Shown here: in pieces, positions 11,870 through 24,164 of the stretch
How positions within the stretch are numbered: position 1 is the first letter of the stretch
How the letters are laid out: every line of letters begins with the position of its first letter
Assembly (NCBI GenBank): GCA_025531455.1
Contig: JAMYHL010000020.1
Span: 62,001-126,000, forward strand
Length of the DNA: 64,000 bases
Source of the DNA: Apiotrichum sp. Y4204
Taxonomy: Eukaryota > Basidiomycota > Tremellomycetes > Trichosporonales > Trichosporonaceae
Direction: 5' to 3'
Translations under genes and position numbers: made by a program
The notes under the pieces: generated by a model
Database searches by the model: none
What the model was told of the DNA's origin: nothing
The model's input: the letters and a program-made list of their open reading frames with translations, nothing else

Positions 11870-13105
11870 GATGGATGGGTGGGGAGATGGTTGGATGTGG
11901 AATGCGCGATGTGGAAGGTGTGTATTTTGGGTGTGTGGATTGTGTTGATGGGCGACTCCTTTGGTGGCGATTCATGCAAGTGATGGGGGCCGGGCGCGCC
12001 GGGCGAGCGGTGGTCGCCGCGTGACGTCAGCGTGTGCGGTTTGTGTGCGGTTAGTGGCGGCTGGGATATGGGACAGTGGCAGTTGATCATCCACGTCTCT
12101 CGAAGCAACCTAATCACTCTGCACCTCTGCCAGCAACATTGAGCCTCACTGAGAAGCAACGGCCATCGGGAAGTATGCAGTGCCTTTGTGTGTACCAGCA
12201 AGGTAGCTTTGAATGGTCCCCAAACTCAACGGTTTATTCAGAAAGTTCACTGGTCGTCCAGCAGCTCAGTATCGCATGGAGCTCCTCCTTCGCCCCCGGT
12301 ATTTAGCCCAGGCTGTTGGGGAGAATTGAGCTTTTCGAGGAAATAGGAGTAGCTGAGGCTCACGGGAATGAAGATTAGCAGAGACAAAACCAAAATGCAA
12401 TTCGAGCCTTCACTCAACAATGACCGAGTAGCTCGCGAAGACGACCCCAAAGTTCAGCTCATCGTGAAGGGGAAGCAGTTTGGAGGCAATCTGGCTCACA
12501 GACTGCCAGCTCGAAGACCATCGATTTGAAGTTCCAAGCGTCCACCCTACAGTAGTGAAATCATTGCGGGCATTATTAAGCAAGTGACGACCATCGGTTT
12601 GTGCCCCGGCATGAGACTGCCACTCGTGCACCTTGCCTTTTCAATGTTCTTCAAAGGAAAGAAAAAAAAAAAAAAAAAGAAAAAAAAAAAAAAATGCATG
12701 AAGTTCGGTAAGAAAGCAAGGTCAGAAAACGGGAGTCTCTGCAAATTTGTTCCTCTTCAGCATCCCGTTGTCGCTCGCTCGCCAAGCTTCCTTTTTGGGG
12801 CCCTTTTGAGAGGGGGTGCTGCAGGGCTAACACCGGCTCGTCATTGACTCCCATGCGCCTCGCAGGACTTCCTTCGTCCAAAATCACGCGCAGTGCCCAG
12901 CATTTACGTGTCACGATCTGAGTGATTGCATGCCAAAAACCACCAGATATGGCCCACAGTACAAGATGTTTCTGATTAGTGGATATGGCCGGAATGCCAA
13001 GAGAGAGAAAGAGAGCGAAAGCAAGAAGTCGTGGAGAGGGGGAAAGTCATTAGGTTTGTATATCTATTAGGGTACGGAAATGAGCGTGAGCGCGCCAGCG
13101 CCTTT
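11870..13105. other. Gene-free region upstream of the C15 peptidase gene
   Basis: About 1.2 kb. A palindromic TGACGTCA (CRE/ATF-type) lies at 12022-12029, about 150 bp upstream of the peptidase start. From about 12160 to 12900 base composition is visibly less GC-rich than the neighbours. A 37-nt A-rich tract (12658-12694) interrupts it. No convincing coding sequence. Confidence 0.45.
12658..12694. repeat. A-rich homopolymer tract
   Basis: Two long A runs broken by single G residues make a 37-nt A-rich tract, the longest of its kind in the window. It could be a simple repeat or the remnant poly(A) of a retroposed sequence read on the plus strand. No target-site duplication is evident. Confidence 0.8.
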
Positions 13106-14970
13106 TTACCAGTGGGGGGCGTTGATGAAGAGACCCATGAGACAGCCGGCGGCGGTGCCGGCGACGGGGACGGTGAGGACCCATCCGAGGACGATCCAGC
13201 CGAACGCGCGCCAGTTGACCGCGCGGAAACCACCCGAGACGATACCGACACCGGCGGTGGCGCCGGTGATGCACATGGTGGTCGAGACAGGGATACCGTA
13301 CTGCGAGGCGAGGAGGACGGTGATGGCCGAGCCGAGCTCCATCGAGAAACCACGCGACGGCGAGTGGAGCGTCAGGCGGTTACCAAGGGTCATCATGATG
13401 TTGTAACCGTAAGTGGCGAGACCAATGACCAGCATGGCGGCACCAAAGGCGAGGACCCAGGTCGGGGTAGGGGTGTTCTTCGGGGTGACCTCCCCGTTCT
13501 TCCAGATGTAGTAGATGGCAGCGAAGGGACCAACGGCGTTGGCAGTGTCGTTGGCACCGTGGGCAAACGAGTTGGTGCAAGCAGTGAGGACCTGGAGGAA
13601 CGAGTAGAGGTGCTCGGTCTCGTTGTCGTATTGCTTGGTGATCTCGTGCATCTCGTGGATGCGGTCGAGCTCCTTGCCCCTGCCCATCTGCGCCGAGTGG
13701 ACGTCGAACGACGAACCGTGGAGGAGGACGCCGGGAATCTTGTAGCGGACAACGATCCAGAGGTTGCGGGGGAGGATCCAGGGGCCCTCAATCTGGGGGA
13801 TCTCCTTCTTCTCGACCTGGGCGAGGGGAACGTCACGCGTGGGAGCGAGCTCGGGCGAGTTGGGGAACTCCTTACCCTCAATGTCGACCTCGCCGTTGGA
13901 CCGGTTGGCAGCGGTGTTGGTGGACTCGGTCGAGTGCGCAGTGCCATTGTGGGTCTGGTCGTCGCGGCCGTAGACGCGGTAGTCGACGACGTGGGCTCCG
14001 GCACCACAGCCTTCATCGAGCGGAGGGGGGGCCTCACGGCGCCAGAGAAGCGGGCCAAAGAAGAAGTGGTACCAGCGGATAGTGTAGTCCTTGCGGACGA
14101 CCTTGCAGTAGACGTACGGGAGCCAGAAGACCATGGCCAGGATGGAAACAACAAGGGCAGTCATCGTGATGGCAATGGCAATGGTCGAGCCGGGAAGCTT
14201 GTCGAGCTTGAGCGAGGGCGAGCCCTTGTACACGATCGACATGGTGAGGACGGAAACGACGGTGAAGAAGTAGACAGGAGAGAACATGAGGCCCGCCTTG
14301 AGGGAGTCCTTGCGGTTCAGGACAACGTACTTGGTGACAAGGTAGACGATGGCACCGAAACCACCAGAGATGGCCGGGGCGATACCGAAACCAGCAAAGA
14401 TGGTGGCAAGACCCTTGCCGCCGTTCCAACCCCACTGGACGGCCTTGGGGCCGTCGAGCGCGACACCGACACCAGCAAGAGCCGAGACGATGGAGTAAGT
14501 GGTCGAGACAGGCCACGCCTTGCGGGTGGCGATCATGAGCCAGGTAGCCGAGGCAACAAGCGCGCAAGTAAAGGCCATCATCTCAACACCAGCGTTGTTC
14601 CGGAAAACCGAGAGAGAAATGATACCGTTCTTGATGGTACCGGCGACTTTGGCACCGACAAGCACTGCTCCCAAGAATTCACAGACGGCGGCAAGCATGA
14701 CCGCCTGACGCATGGTCAGCGAGCGCGACGACACCGAGGTTGCGAACGAGCTGCGATGGTTAGGAAACTTCTCGAAGAGTGAGCCACGACGGCGAGTGCC
14801 ACACTCCGTGTCCTCATGCCACAGTGAGACACTGAACACGGCACACGACTGTGGCCGTCATCAAGCAATACTTACTTGGCGACATCGTTCGCACCAATGT
14901 TGTAGGCGTCGAGCGCTGCGAACAGCAGACCGATGGCAAAGATGTAGTCGTACTGGTGTAGAGTCGGCAT
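13106..14970 (-). CDS. PHO89: Na+ (or H+)/phosphate symporter, PiT family (Pho89-like)
   Basis: Exons (minus) 14876-14970 and 13106-14750, joined over a 125-nt intron, give 579 aa. Splicing restores the PiT signature GANDVANSFATSVSSR near the N-terminus (from about residue 26); the second half carries the inverted repeat copy TNSFAHGANDTANAVGP. About ten to twelve hydrophobic segments are visible, separated by a long hydrophilic central loop (about residues 300-420), as in Pho89/Pho-4 permeases. It imports inorganic phosphate at the plasma membrane. Upstream it faces a secreted alkaline phosphatase gene across a region rich in Pho4-type hexamers, which suggests induction by phosphate starvation. 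Confidence 0.95.
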
Positions 14971-17900
14971 GGTGGTGGTGTGTGTGTAGATTTCTTGGCC
15001 GAATGGTGGGAGAGACGCCAGCTGGTGCTGCCTTATGAGGAGACTGGGATATCACTACTCGGGCGACCATTGTGCCAGGTGAGCGGAGCGGAAATTGAGG
15101 ACCTTGCGCCACAGAGTCTCGACAGCTTCTTGGCTTCCCCCTCCCGTATGCACGTCCTCACTGCGAACGTGCTGCATACATAGTTCCAGTATCCCATTCT
15201 TGTGAGACAATCTTGCTCTCACAAGATGTTATGTTGAGCACGTTTCTATATGCCAAGCCTTGCCGCAATCGATCTCTTTCTCTGCCGTTGCGCGAATGTC
15301 TTGGCATGCTCGTCAGTGGCACAAGACCAGCGCTCCAGGCCAGGGTGTGGGGTTCTAATACGGGATACGACGCCAGAGCACTGGCCGTTGATTGCGGACG
15401 AGCGTACGGCGTGGGACACTCGGGCCGCCCGGAAGTTTATCGGCTACCTCGGTCTGAAAAGTGTAGCATGCGAGTGACCCAGATGATCAGATGTTAAGGG
15501 GTCGGTCGCAGTGGGTGGGTTGATGGTGGGACATGTTAACGCGAGCCGCTCGGCCCTGATCGCATCGCTGCTGTCCAGTCGTGTGGCTTCGGCGCGTTCC
15601 TGACTGCATGTCAGAGCTGAAGGGGGTGTAGGGGTGTATGTAGGCTGCCTTTCGACGCCATTGTGCACGCCAAGGTACTTTAGTGGTCAAACTGGAGCCA
15701 ATCTGGCGCGATCTGGCGCGTCGAGAAGCAGGAGAAGGCGACATGCTCATTCGGTCTCAGCTCTGTTAGTCTGCGGGCCGATCAATTCGCCATAGCTGCT
15801 AGCGGCTGCCTAGTCTGTGGAGTTGTACGGCGAACAACCATCATGCCGCGGACATCATTAGTTTAGGTTGTACAGCTGATGTAGGTGAACCTCGCCCCAT
15901 CTTCCCCATCCCCTGCGCGCGTACTATTGTCTGCCGTTAACCTCGCGCGTTACACTTCATGTCAGCAGACCTATGGGAGGCGTCTCAGGGATTGTGGATC
16001 GCGGCCGGACGCTCCATCCCCCGTCAATTGCCACGAACAAGCACAAAGGTCATGGCCATTCGGAACCCGTGCCCGACATGCCGCCCCCAATCAGCAAAAT
16101 CGGAGTCTCGCAGTCTCGCTCATGATCCGGATCGCTCTTGAGATTGCCGGCCGGGCTGGACTCTATCGCATATCACTCCGACGGCGGCTCTGGCTCCAGC
16201 CAAGCAGTTGGAGCCGAACGTCTTGGCTTGTTGGCATGCCTGAGATGAATGGGAGGCGATATAACTCGTCACCAACTGAGACCACGTTTCTGGGCCTCCG
16301 AGAAATCCGAAGTCAGCAGTTGCAGCATCCACTGGGCAATAGTGCGTGTGCATCGCACAGGCGCATGGGGCCAGTCGAGGCCCTCAGATCTGGAGCGCGG
16401 GAGACGAGAAGGGGCAGAGAAGAAGGAGATGGATGGCGCGGCATGTTGTTGGTTGATTGGTGCCTTGGAGGCTTGGAAAGTTGGATGAGCGATGGAGAGA
16501 TAACAAACGTGCGTTATCTCGTTAAATTGTGTTGCTATCACATGTGACCACCGCTGGGACCGCTAACAACCGCACAACCAGGGTAATGGTTTTCATCCCG
16601 TGTGGCAGGTGCTGTTTACATCGTAGATCGGTGGGCCATCATTGCATCGGCGTATGCGGCGTCGTACTCATCAATCATATGCATTTCTCCTGCCCACTGG
16701 CTGCTGGTGGGGCTCGGTTCGTGATAACTACTGGAATCAGCATTCGGCATTACTTTGCGGCATTCGATGGGCTGGGCTTGGAAGACTTTGGATGATGAGT
16801 GGCTGTTGGCGCCACAAATGCCACGAACGTGTCTTCATCGTTGACATCAACTCAAAGTGGCTAGTGCGGCATTCCTCTGGCCTCTGACCTCTGGCAAACG
16901 TGAGAATGCCTTCCGAGCTTCCGCGCGTTCCGCGGTCTCCCTTGTCGTGCCCGCATCCAGTGCCCGAACTCCGGTCTGTTCACCGCGCTCAGCATGCTCT
17001 CGGCCGTGCGCGGCCTCCACTCCAAGTCTCCACCTGTCTGCCTTTCGCTGTTGCAGCCCCTCTCTCCGCCATCTTGTGTCGTCCACCACTGGACTCATTG
17101 ATCCCCCGGACCTTAGGTACCACCTTGTTCCATCTGACATCCACAGTTACCCCCTCGAATTATCAGGCCGTCATCAACCAGGGCCTCTCCCTCACCCCCG
17201 CCTTCATGGGCAGGGTTAGTCTACCCATGGATGGGCAGATCTCGAAGCGAAGGGAGCAGATTGTGTCAGCAGGGCCGGAAACTGGTGCGAGAGGTACTAA
17301 CTACTTCGCTTCTAACCAATTGATCGACAGTACAGGCCCGCATGACATGTACATCAGCGTTCCCAGAACCCCACTCTCATTCCGAAACTAAGTCGCGCAG
17401 GCTCGCACTCTGTCAACCCACGTTGTTGGCTCTAGAGGCCCTGTGGTACCATGCCATGTCATGACGTACCGCCAGCAGGGGACAGTAACTGATGTTCAAG
17501 GCGCATATCCGATAAACTTCTTTCCGGTGCTCGGCCGCCGATGGCTGGATGCGGAAGGTTCATCCCGCCCCTTGCTGTTGTCACCGGTGACAGGAGTGCA
17601 CAACAGGCCACAGATGGGGATACGGTCTGACAAGTGTACTGTACATGGTGTACCTTCTACACCGTGCAGCGTGCACGGCTACTGAATTCTCATTCGGGCC
17701 TGTGTCCCTGTATCCTGACAGTGAACATATGGGCAACCGACAGACCCGGCAAGCTACGAGGAATGGTTACATTCGCTTCTGCAAGCGGACTTGAGACCTT
17801 GACTATAGGCAGCACGTTCTTGGCACGTTCATCGAGCTCGAGTCTCCGGTTCGCTAATAATAACGTTTACGCCAGGTGCCTGCGCATCAACATGGGTGGG

Positions 17901-18133
17901 AGTGATGTTGTGGGCCATCTTGAGGCTGTCGCTTGATGGGTATAAGATAAGAACGAGTTGTGCATCCCCAGCTTATCACTGATCTCTTGAGCTTGGCATT
18001 CCTCAAACGCCTCTGACGACGAGTGTACCCGTCAGGTCACCATCACTCTTTGAGTAGGCCGTACCGACACTCTTTAGATTAGATATCGGACAATCAGGTA
18101 ACCAGCAAGTCCTCACAAAGACGATAAGCAACA
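14971..18133. promoter_or_regulatory. Long divergent regulatory region between PHO89 and alkaline phosphatase
   Basis: This 3.2 kb region has no gene I can support. It contains at least nine copies of CACGTT/AACGTG: 15166-15171, 15239-15244, 16283-16288, 16506-16511, 16826-16831, 16897-16902, 17419-17424, 17813-17818 and 17824-17829. The last two are one helical turn apart about 310 bp upstream of the phosphatase start. CACGTG/T is the binding word of the Pho4 bHLH activator in yeasts. About 1.5 copies are expected by chance with even base composition. The longest open frame (about 16900-17391) lacks an ATG near its start and shows no family motif. Confidence 0.55.
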
Positions 18134-20256
18134 ATGGTCGCCGTCCCTCTCCTCCTCGCCGCACTCGTAGGCACGGCATCGGCCCAGACCTTCCGCCGTA
18201 CCCCCGCATGCCCTGACCTCGGCTGTGTGTTCCCCCCCGACCAGGTCAACTTCATCGCTGGCCAGACGTTCGACATCCGTGTCGAGGTTCAGGCGCCCGT
18301 TAACGGCTCCGAGGCTTACAACAACGGCAAGCCCGACCCCAACTTCACCCTCAAGATTGCCGGCCTCGGTGCACCCCTCCAGGACGTGACCCACTTCTTC
18401 TCGCTCCAGGACCCTCCTGGTGCGTAGAGATACCGTTCCTGGACTAACATTGCAGTCGAGTCTTACAACTTCACCTACTACGAGGACCTGTTCGCCAAGG
18501 AGAAGCATGCCAAGACGCCCGTCAACGTCCTCGCCAAGTCGTACCGCAATGTCCAGCTCCACAACCCCGGCAAGTACGAGGTGGTGCTCGAGTACAACAA
18601 CGGCAAGAAGACCCGCGCCATCTGGGAGGTCAACCCCATCCCCAAGCGCAAGCGTGGAAAGGCCAAGGCCAAGAACCTCATCTACTTTGTTGGTGACGGC
18701 ATGGCCACCTCGATGATCTCCGCCGCTCGTCTCCTCGCCCACAAGACCATCAACGGCCGCTACCAGAGCAAGATGAAGATGGACGAGGCCCCCGCCTACG
18801 GTGCCCAGATGACCCACTCGCTTGACTCGTTCATCACCGACTCGGCCAACTCGGCTTCCGCCCTTTTCGCTGGGTTAGTCACCAGTGGGCGTTGTAACTT
18901 GAAACAATGCGCCACCACAATGTGCCAAGAGATCCCGCTAACCTTCCCAGCAAGAAGATGACCGTCAACGGCCTCAACGCGTACACCGACTCGACCGGCA
19001 AGCCGTTCGGCGACCCCAAGGTCGAGACCATCTTCGAGATGTTCCGCCGCACCACTGGTGGCCAGGTCGGCATCGTCTCCAAGGCCTTCATCTCCGACGC
19101 CACTCCTGCTGCCGTCGTCACCCACACTTCGCAGCGCTCCCAGTCGCACGCCATCATTGAGCAGTTCCTCACCGGCGTCACCGCCAACTACTCGTGGTTC
19201 CCCTGGCAGGGCCCTGACGTCCTCTTCGGCGGTGGTGCGGAGCACTTCATCCCCTCGGCCGCCAACGGCAACGTTTCGCAGTTCGACCGCTGGGCCAAGC
19301 AGGGCTACCAGGTCGGCTACACCAAGACTCAGCTGAACGCCTTCAACTGCCAGGACCGCGCCCTCGCCATCTTCACCCGCGGCAACCTCTCGACCTGGCT
19401 CGACGTGAACATCTACCCCGACACCCTCGACTTTGCCATCCAGCCCGACGGCACCAAGGGCGCGCACGACCAGCCCGGTCTCAAGGACATGACTATTAAG
19501 GCTATCGACATTCTCTCTGCCCGTGCCAAGAAGCGTGGCACCGGATGGTCGCTCATGAGCGAGGCCGCCCTTATCGACAAGCAGATGCACGGCCAGGATG
19601 TCGACCGCGCGCTCGGCGACCTTCTCGAGCTCGACGACACCCTGCGCGCGACTCTTGAGCACCTCGAGAAGATTGGCGAGCTCGACGACACCCTCGTCGT
19701 CGTCACTGCTGACCACGGCCACGGTTTCGACGTCTACGGCTCGGCCGACACCAAGTTCCTCAAGGAGCAGAAGACGGACCGCGCAAAGCGTGAGGCCGTC
19801 GGCGTTTACGCCGAGTCGGGTCTGTCCGCCTACGTTGTCCCCAAGGACGTCAACCCTTCCACTCACCAAATTCACAACGGCACCCACGGCCCCGGCTTCC
19901 CCGTCACTTGGGACCCGCGTTACACCCTCGCGCACGGCTATGCTGCTTTCCCCGACAAGCGCGAGGACTTTGCGATCAACTCGTACCACGAGCGCATCCC
20001 TGCCGCCAAGAAGAAGGGCGAGGAGGGCTACTTCTTCAACCCCGAGGACAACCCCGACGGCTTTGCCATGACCGGCAACCTGGCCCCCTCCGACAGCTTG
20101 GGTGTGCACTCGCTCGTTGACGTCCCCATCTACGCCTGGGGCCCCGGCCACGAGCTCTTCCGCGGTGTCATGAACAACGTCGACATTGCCTTCCGTGTCG
20201 CTGACGCCCTCGGCCTCGGCCACCACAAGAACGTCACTGCCAAGTACAAGAAGTAG
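18134..20256 (+). CDS. Secreted alkaline phosphatase
   Basis: Exons 18134-18419, 18456-18873 and 18951-20256 give 669 aa. A signal peptide (VAVPLLLAALVGTASA) is followed by an Ig-like N-terminal region, then the alkaline phosphatase domain: FVGDGM (metal-binding Asp), the nucleophile Ser in TDSANSASA, and metal ligands in VTADHGHGFD and the late HGPGFP segment. Several N-glycosylation sites are present. It hydrolyses phosphomonoesters outside the cell or in the secretory route, releasing phosphate that the neighbouring permease can import. The first intron is only 36 nt. Codon use is strongly C-ending, suggesting high expression. Confidence 0.95.
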
Positions 20257-20490
20257 ATGGGAGTGTCCGGCTAGATAGTTATAAAGGACATTGCGGCGTC
20301 AGTGATTAAAAAGAGGCAATCGATGCCTCGTTCAGCAAGTTGGTAAATTTACGGGTAGAATACTTTCAATTATAAGTAGTATGAATGAAAGCTTGGTTTC
20401 TAGTACTGGACGACGAGAAAGCTGAGCAATGGCAGCTCTCCTGCCTCTAGTCTTCTATCCTCAACTCTGGACCTACGGAGGACGCTTCTC

Positions 20491-22277
20491 CTATAACACC
20501 ACGACGACTGTGTCGCCGTCGGTTGCATACCTCTCGACCTCGCGCCCGTCCTCGAGCTCCTCAACGGGCTCCCAAACCCCGTCAACAGCCTCATGTTTGC
20601 GGGCGGTCCACACGGACACGGACGGGGCGTTGAGCTTCTTGGCAATCTTCTTCTGCAGCAGGCTGACCGGTGCGGACGGGAGGATGCCGATCTTGAAGGA
20701 GAGGCCGGACGGGGGAATGACGTTGAGCGAGATGAGGCGCGACTTGAGGGTCGTCTGGCGCGGCGCGTCCTTCTGCCCCGGCCCATGCAGCTCGACCAGC
20801 TCCTCGAATCGACCCCACGAGGCGGCCGGGTGTGCGAGCCCGAGATTATTCACGCAGCGGAGGTAGTACAGCTCTGCGTCCGTGCGTTCTGCGGCCGAAA
20901 TCTGTTATCAGTGTGGGGTCGTATCGCCAATACCCACCGGTGTACCATTCAGCATGGTCAGATTCCGCAGTTTGGCAATGACAAATGGCCGGTCGACCCT
21001 CGGCTGCCCGCTCATGAACAGGGCATTGAACTCGGGCGTGGCATCCGCGTCCCCATCCACGTCGCACGAAATGCGGAGGTTCTCCAGCAGCGGGACCCAG
21101 TCCGCGAGGTGGTCAATGTCTCGCCAGCGATAGCGCTCTATGCGCGTCCCCTCGAGAGATAAACGGCGAAGGGCAGGGAACGACGCGCCGTGCAGACTGG
21201 GAATGGGTTTGGGTCTGAGCGGCGTCCCCGCGAGAGAGAGGGATTCGAGCTTTGGCAGCTGCGTAAGATGCGCCGCGAGGTCCTCCCAGTTGTCTAATGG
21301 GCTGTTGTCGAGGTTCAGGCTTGTCAGTCCGTCCAGCACACCGTCAGTCGGGCCGAGGGAGTCGAGGCGTATGTCGTTGTGCAGATCGAGCGTCTTGAGG
21401 TTTGGAAACATTCTACACATCCGAATGATCTGAGTGTCAGTCACCAAACGAAGAATCGACCCACTTCGTCCCATCGCTCGACCCCAGAGCCCATATGCAG
21501 ATCTGTAATATTCTGGAATGCAGTGCGGTACTTTTCCGCAAACTCCTCCGCCTCGTTCAGCGCAATCGGCGCGATACGCGATCGGCTTCTGTCAGCTTGC
21601 TCTCAGTCCCACGCGACGCACTTGATAATCAGCGTGGTCAGCCCTGGTAGGTGTTCGACAATTTCCGCCATGTCGCCCCACGTCTCCACAAGATTCCGGG
21701 ACAGGTCGAGCACGCGCACACCTGCCATTAGCCCCCTCCCCGTACCTACAAACCCACCTTTTAGACGCTGCTTGAACAGCTCGCGCTGCCGCTCCGTGCC
21801 CCCGAGGCGCGCGACCCACTCGCCATCAAATCCGATTTCACGCCTGCGCTCGAGCCGCGCCATGCGCCGGCGCACGGCCTCCATGCCCGGCGCCTCAACG
21901 ACAATCGCGGCATTAGAGCTGCCCAGCACCACGGACTCTGATGGAGCCGTCTGTGGTCGCGGCGCCGTCTCCTCCTCCAGCGGGCCGTAGCGTTCTTCCA
22001 GCGCCTCGACGAGAGTGACCCCGGGTAGGAAGGGTGTCTTTCCCGGCTCCCACCGGATGTAGTGTCCTGCGCCTGGCTGAGACACCCACCAACTGCTGAC
22101 CTTCGGAGCTGGAGCGGCGCGCGCGTCGTCGAACTCGACCCCGATGCACGTTTGGTTGTCGCCGCCGGGTTCGGGGTGTTCGATATGCTGCACTGTTATC
22201 GGCTGGCCCGTCTTGGCATACAGGAAACGCTGGCCTGGTGTGGGGACTTCATGAAGTTCTGGCCGGTCGTCCGCCAT
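20491..22277 (-). CDS. Tubulin-folding cofactor E (TBCE / Pac2 / Alp21 family)
   Basis: Exons (minus) 21758-22277, 21622-21721, 21465-21588, 20938-21429, 20491-20901 give 548 aa; the introns are 33-36 nt. The N-terminus (about residues 10-85) is a divergent CAP-Gly domain, followed by a Glu/Arg-rich linker. Leucine-rich repeats (VRVLDLSRN, LKTLDLHND, LTSLNLDNS, LESLSLAGT, LRRLSLEGT) occupy the middle. A ubiquitin-like C-terminal domain ends the protein. This is the CAP-Gly/LRR/UBL order of TBCE, which helps assemble and disassemble the alpha/beta-tubulin dimer. Two 36-nt introns keep the reading frame if retained. It is divergent from the Asterix-like gene. Confidence 0.9.
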
Positions 22278-22964
22278 TGCGCTGTGATATTGTAGTAGAA
22301 AGGACGTGTACGGCGTTGTGTGACGAAGAACGTTGCGTTGTGCAGTGTTGGCCGTTCTTTCTGAATTGCTGAAACCTGAAATACTGTCCTTTTGTCTGTT
22401 CTGATCTTGCGAGCCGTCGAGCGTTGACCCGCACTGGAATCGCGTCGGGTTGTCGAGGTTGCGAAACGCACAGATCATGAAATCATCGTCCAGGTGGCCA
22501 GTACCCAGTACCACCACATGCCACAGGGCGGCCAGCTCCGTAGGCCCGTGGATCATGGATCAGGTGTTAATCAACAAGCGTGCGTCTCGCGTGAAAAAGT
22601 CGTATGAACCCCCCAGCCCCAACCTCGCCAAAGAACCACTTCCGAACGACGAGCTGCAAGGATCCTACTGTACCATCTATGCTCCAGTCGAGTGAAGGAG
22701 AGTGACAGAGACTTCATGGATCATGGACTGAAGCATTGAATTTTGGCGACTGGCGCATCGGGCTCGTCGCTGCAACAGCCGCCATCGTTGTTGATGGTGG
22801 TCACCATGAATAAATTACGTGTAAAACTCGTTCAGTGGCTTATCGCTACCGCAACCGGCCAAGAGCGTGCATGGTCCGATTCAGGCTGACCGGCCAGCGG
22901 CCACCGGACGAGATGACGCCGAACAAGCCCACACGATCACACATCGTCCTCCACGCCATCAACC
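22278..22964. promoter_or_regulatory. Divergent promoter region TBCE / Asterix-like gene
   Basis: About 690 bp between two outward-facing start codons. No recognisable regulatory word stands out and no coding sequence is supported. Confidence 0.4.
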
Positions 22965-23770
22965 ATGCCCGTAACCGCCCCCGTACTCGACAAGGCCGAC
23001 GCGCGGGTCGAGAAGTGGGTGCTCTCCTTCACGGCCTGACCGTTACGCGATACGTAGGCTGACAACAGGACGTTCCCGTACCACCTGCCGACGAGTGCGG
23101 CATGGGCCGAGCATCGCGACTTCTTTGGGAGCGCAACGATGATGCTTGCGGGTGGTGGTATGTTCATGCGTAATCCTCTGTGAGTAGGAATGATCGTGGA
23201 TTGTGGGATCCCTCGCGGTATCGTACTTGCGTGTCCTGCTGGCATAACTCCCAGGATTCAAGCGGACATTGGCAAATCGATGCCGCCCCCTATGGATTAG
23301 CATCTTTCCCCAGATCTCACTGACGGCAGCATCATCTGGACCGCGATGTGCATCGCAGTGCAGCAGTACGTCGTGCAGGAGCCGTTGCGCACCAACAAGG
23401 ACGCCAACTCGCCGCTTGCGCTGCTTGGGTAAGTGTGGTGATGAGGGGAGGTATTGTTGCAGGAGTTGGGTGAATGAGCGGCCGGGGTCATGGCGAGAGT
23501 GGACTTATCTCTTGAAATTTGTGGAATACTCCCAGAGATCCGGAGAGAACGACGCGGCCACATCATCTGCTCAAGCAGTACCTCCGGCCAGCAAGACTGC
23601 TACAATCCTCCTCCCTCCCAGCCTTTGACCACGCCCGCTTTGTCTTGTTTGCTGACAGCAGAATGGCCGTTTCCGGCGTCATCGCCACCTCGATCCCCAA
23701 GGTCCTCCTCACTCCCGAGCCCGCTGCCGCCGCCGCCGCCGCCGTCTCGTCCGCTACTACGTCAGCTTAA
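22965..23770 (+). CDS. Small ER membrane protein of the Asterix (WDR83OS/PAT complex) type
   Basis: Exons 22965-23014, 23069-23179, 23330-23428 and 23662-23770 join in phase to 122 aa. Three short hydrophobic segments are seen: ATMMLAGGGMFM, LIIWTAMCIAVQQYV and LALLGMAVSGVIATSIPKVLL, separated by a polar EPLRTNKDANSP loop. This length, spacing and loop resemble Asterix/UPF0139 proteins, which pair with CCDC47 in the PAT complex that chaperones membrane-protein insertion. The third exon uses the acceptor at 23329 because only this choice keeps frame and a continuous membrane segment; the upstream CAG at 23313 gives a stop. The Ala/Ser C-terminal tail is unusual. Family call is by pattern only. 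Confidence 0.7.
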
Positions 23771-24164
23771 TATGCAGGGTTGTATGGTTTTGTGGAACGG
23801 AGGGTGTTGGGGTTTGGAGTGAGGGATGTTTGGTGGATCGGGAGCTCGGTGAAGGGTCGGCCACTTGGTTCGCGTCGAGATGACTCCCTCTGTTCTGGAT
23901 GGAGGACCGCTAACCGACAACTGATTAACTGATTCCTTCATGACTGATTATATGACTGATTATTGAGGTACAAAGAAAGACACTCGCAGAAGGCAAGAGG
24001 ACATTGAATATTATTTCTCCGACCTCCGAACTTCACAAGATTGCTTGCCCGCTCAACATGCGAATGTCACGTCCTCTTATACGTACATACGTCAGAGCAA
24101 CACCAGTACGATGTCCAAAGCGAAGGAGGGCCACGGAGGTCCTGTTGGAGCCTTGAGAAGAGGA

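Noticed and set aside
16900..17391. 163-codon open frame between PHO89 and the phosphatase
   Set aside because: It begins without ATG, has no splice partners or family motif, and lies in a region I interpret as regulatory; a degenerate gene cannot be excluded.
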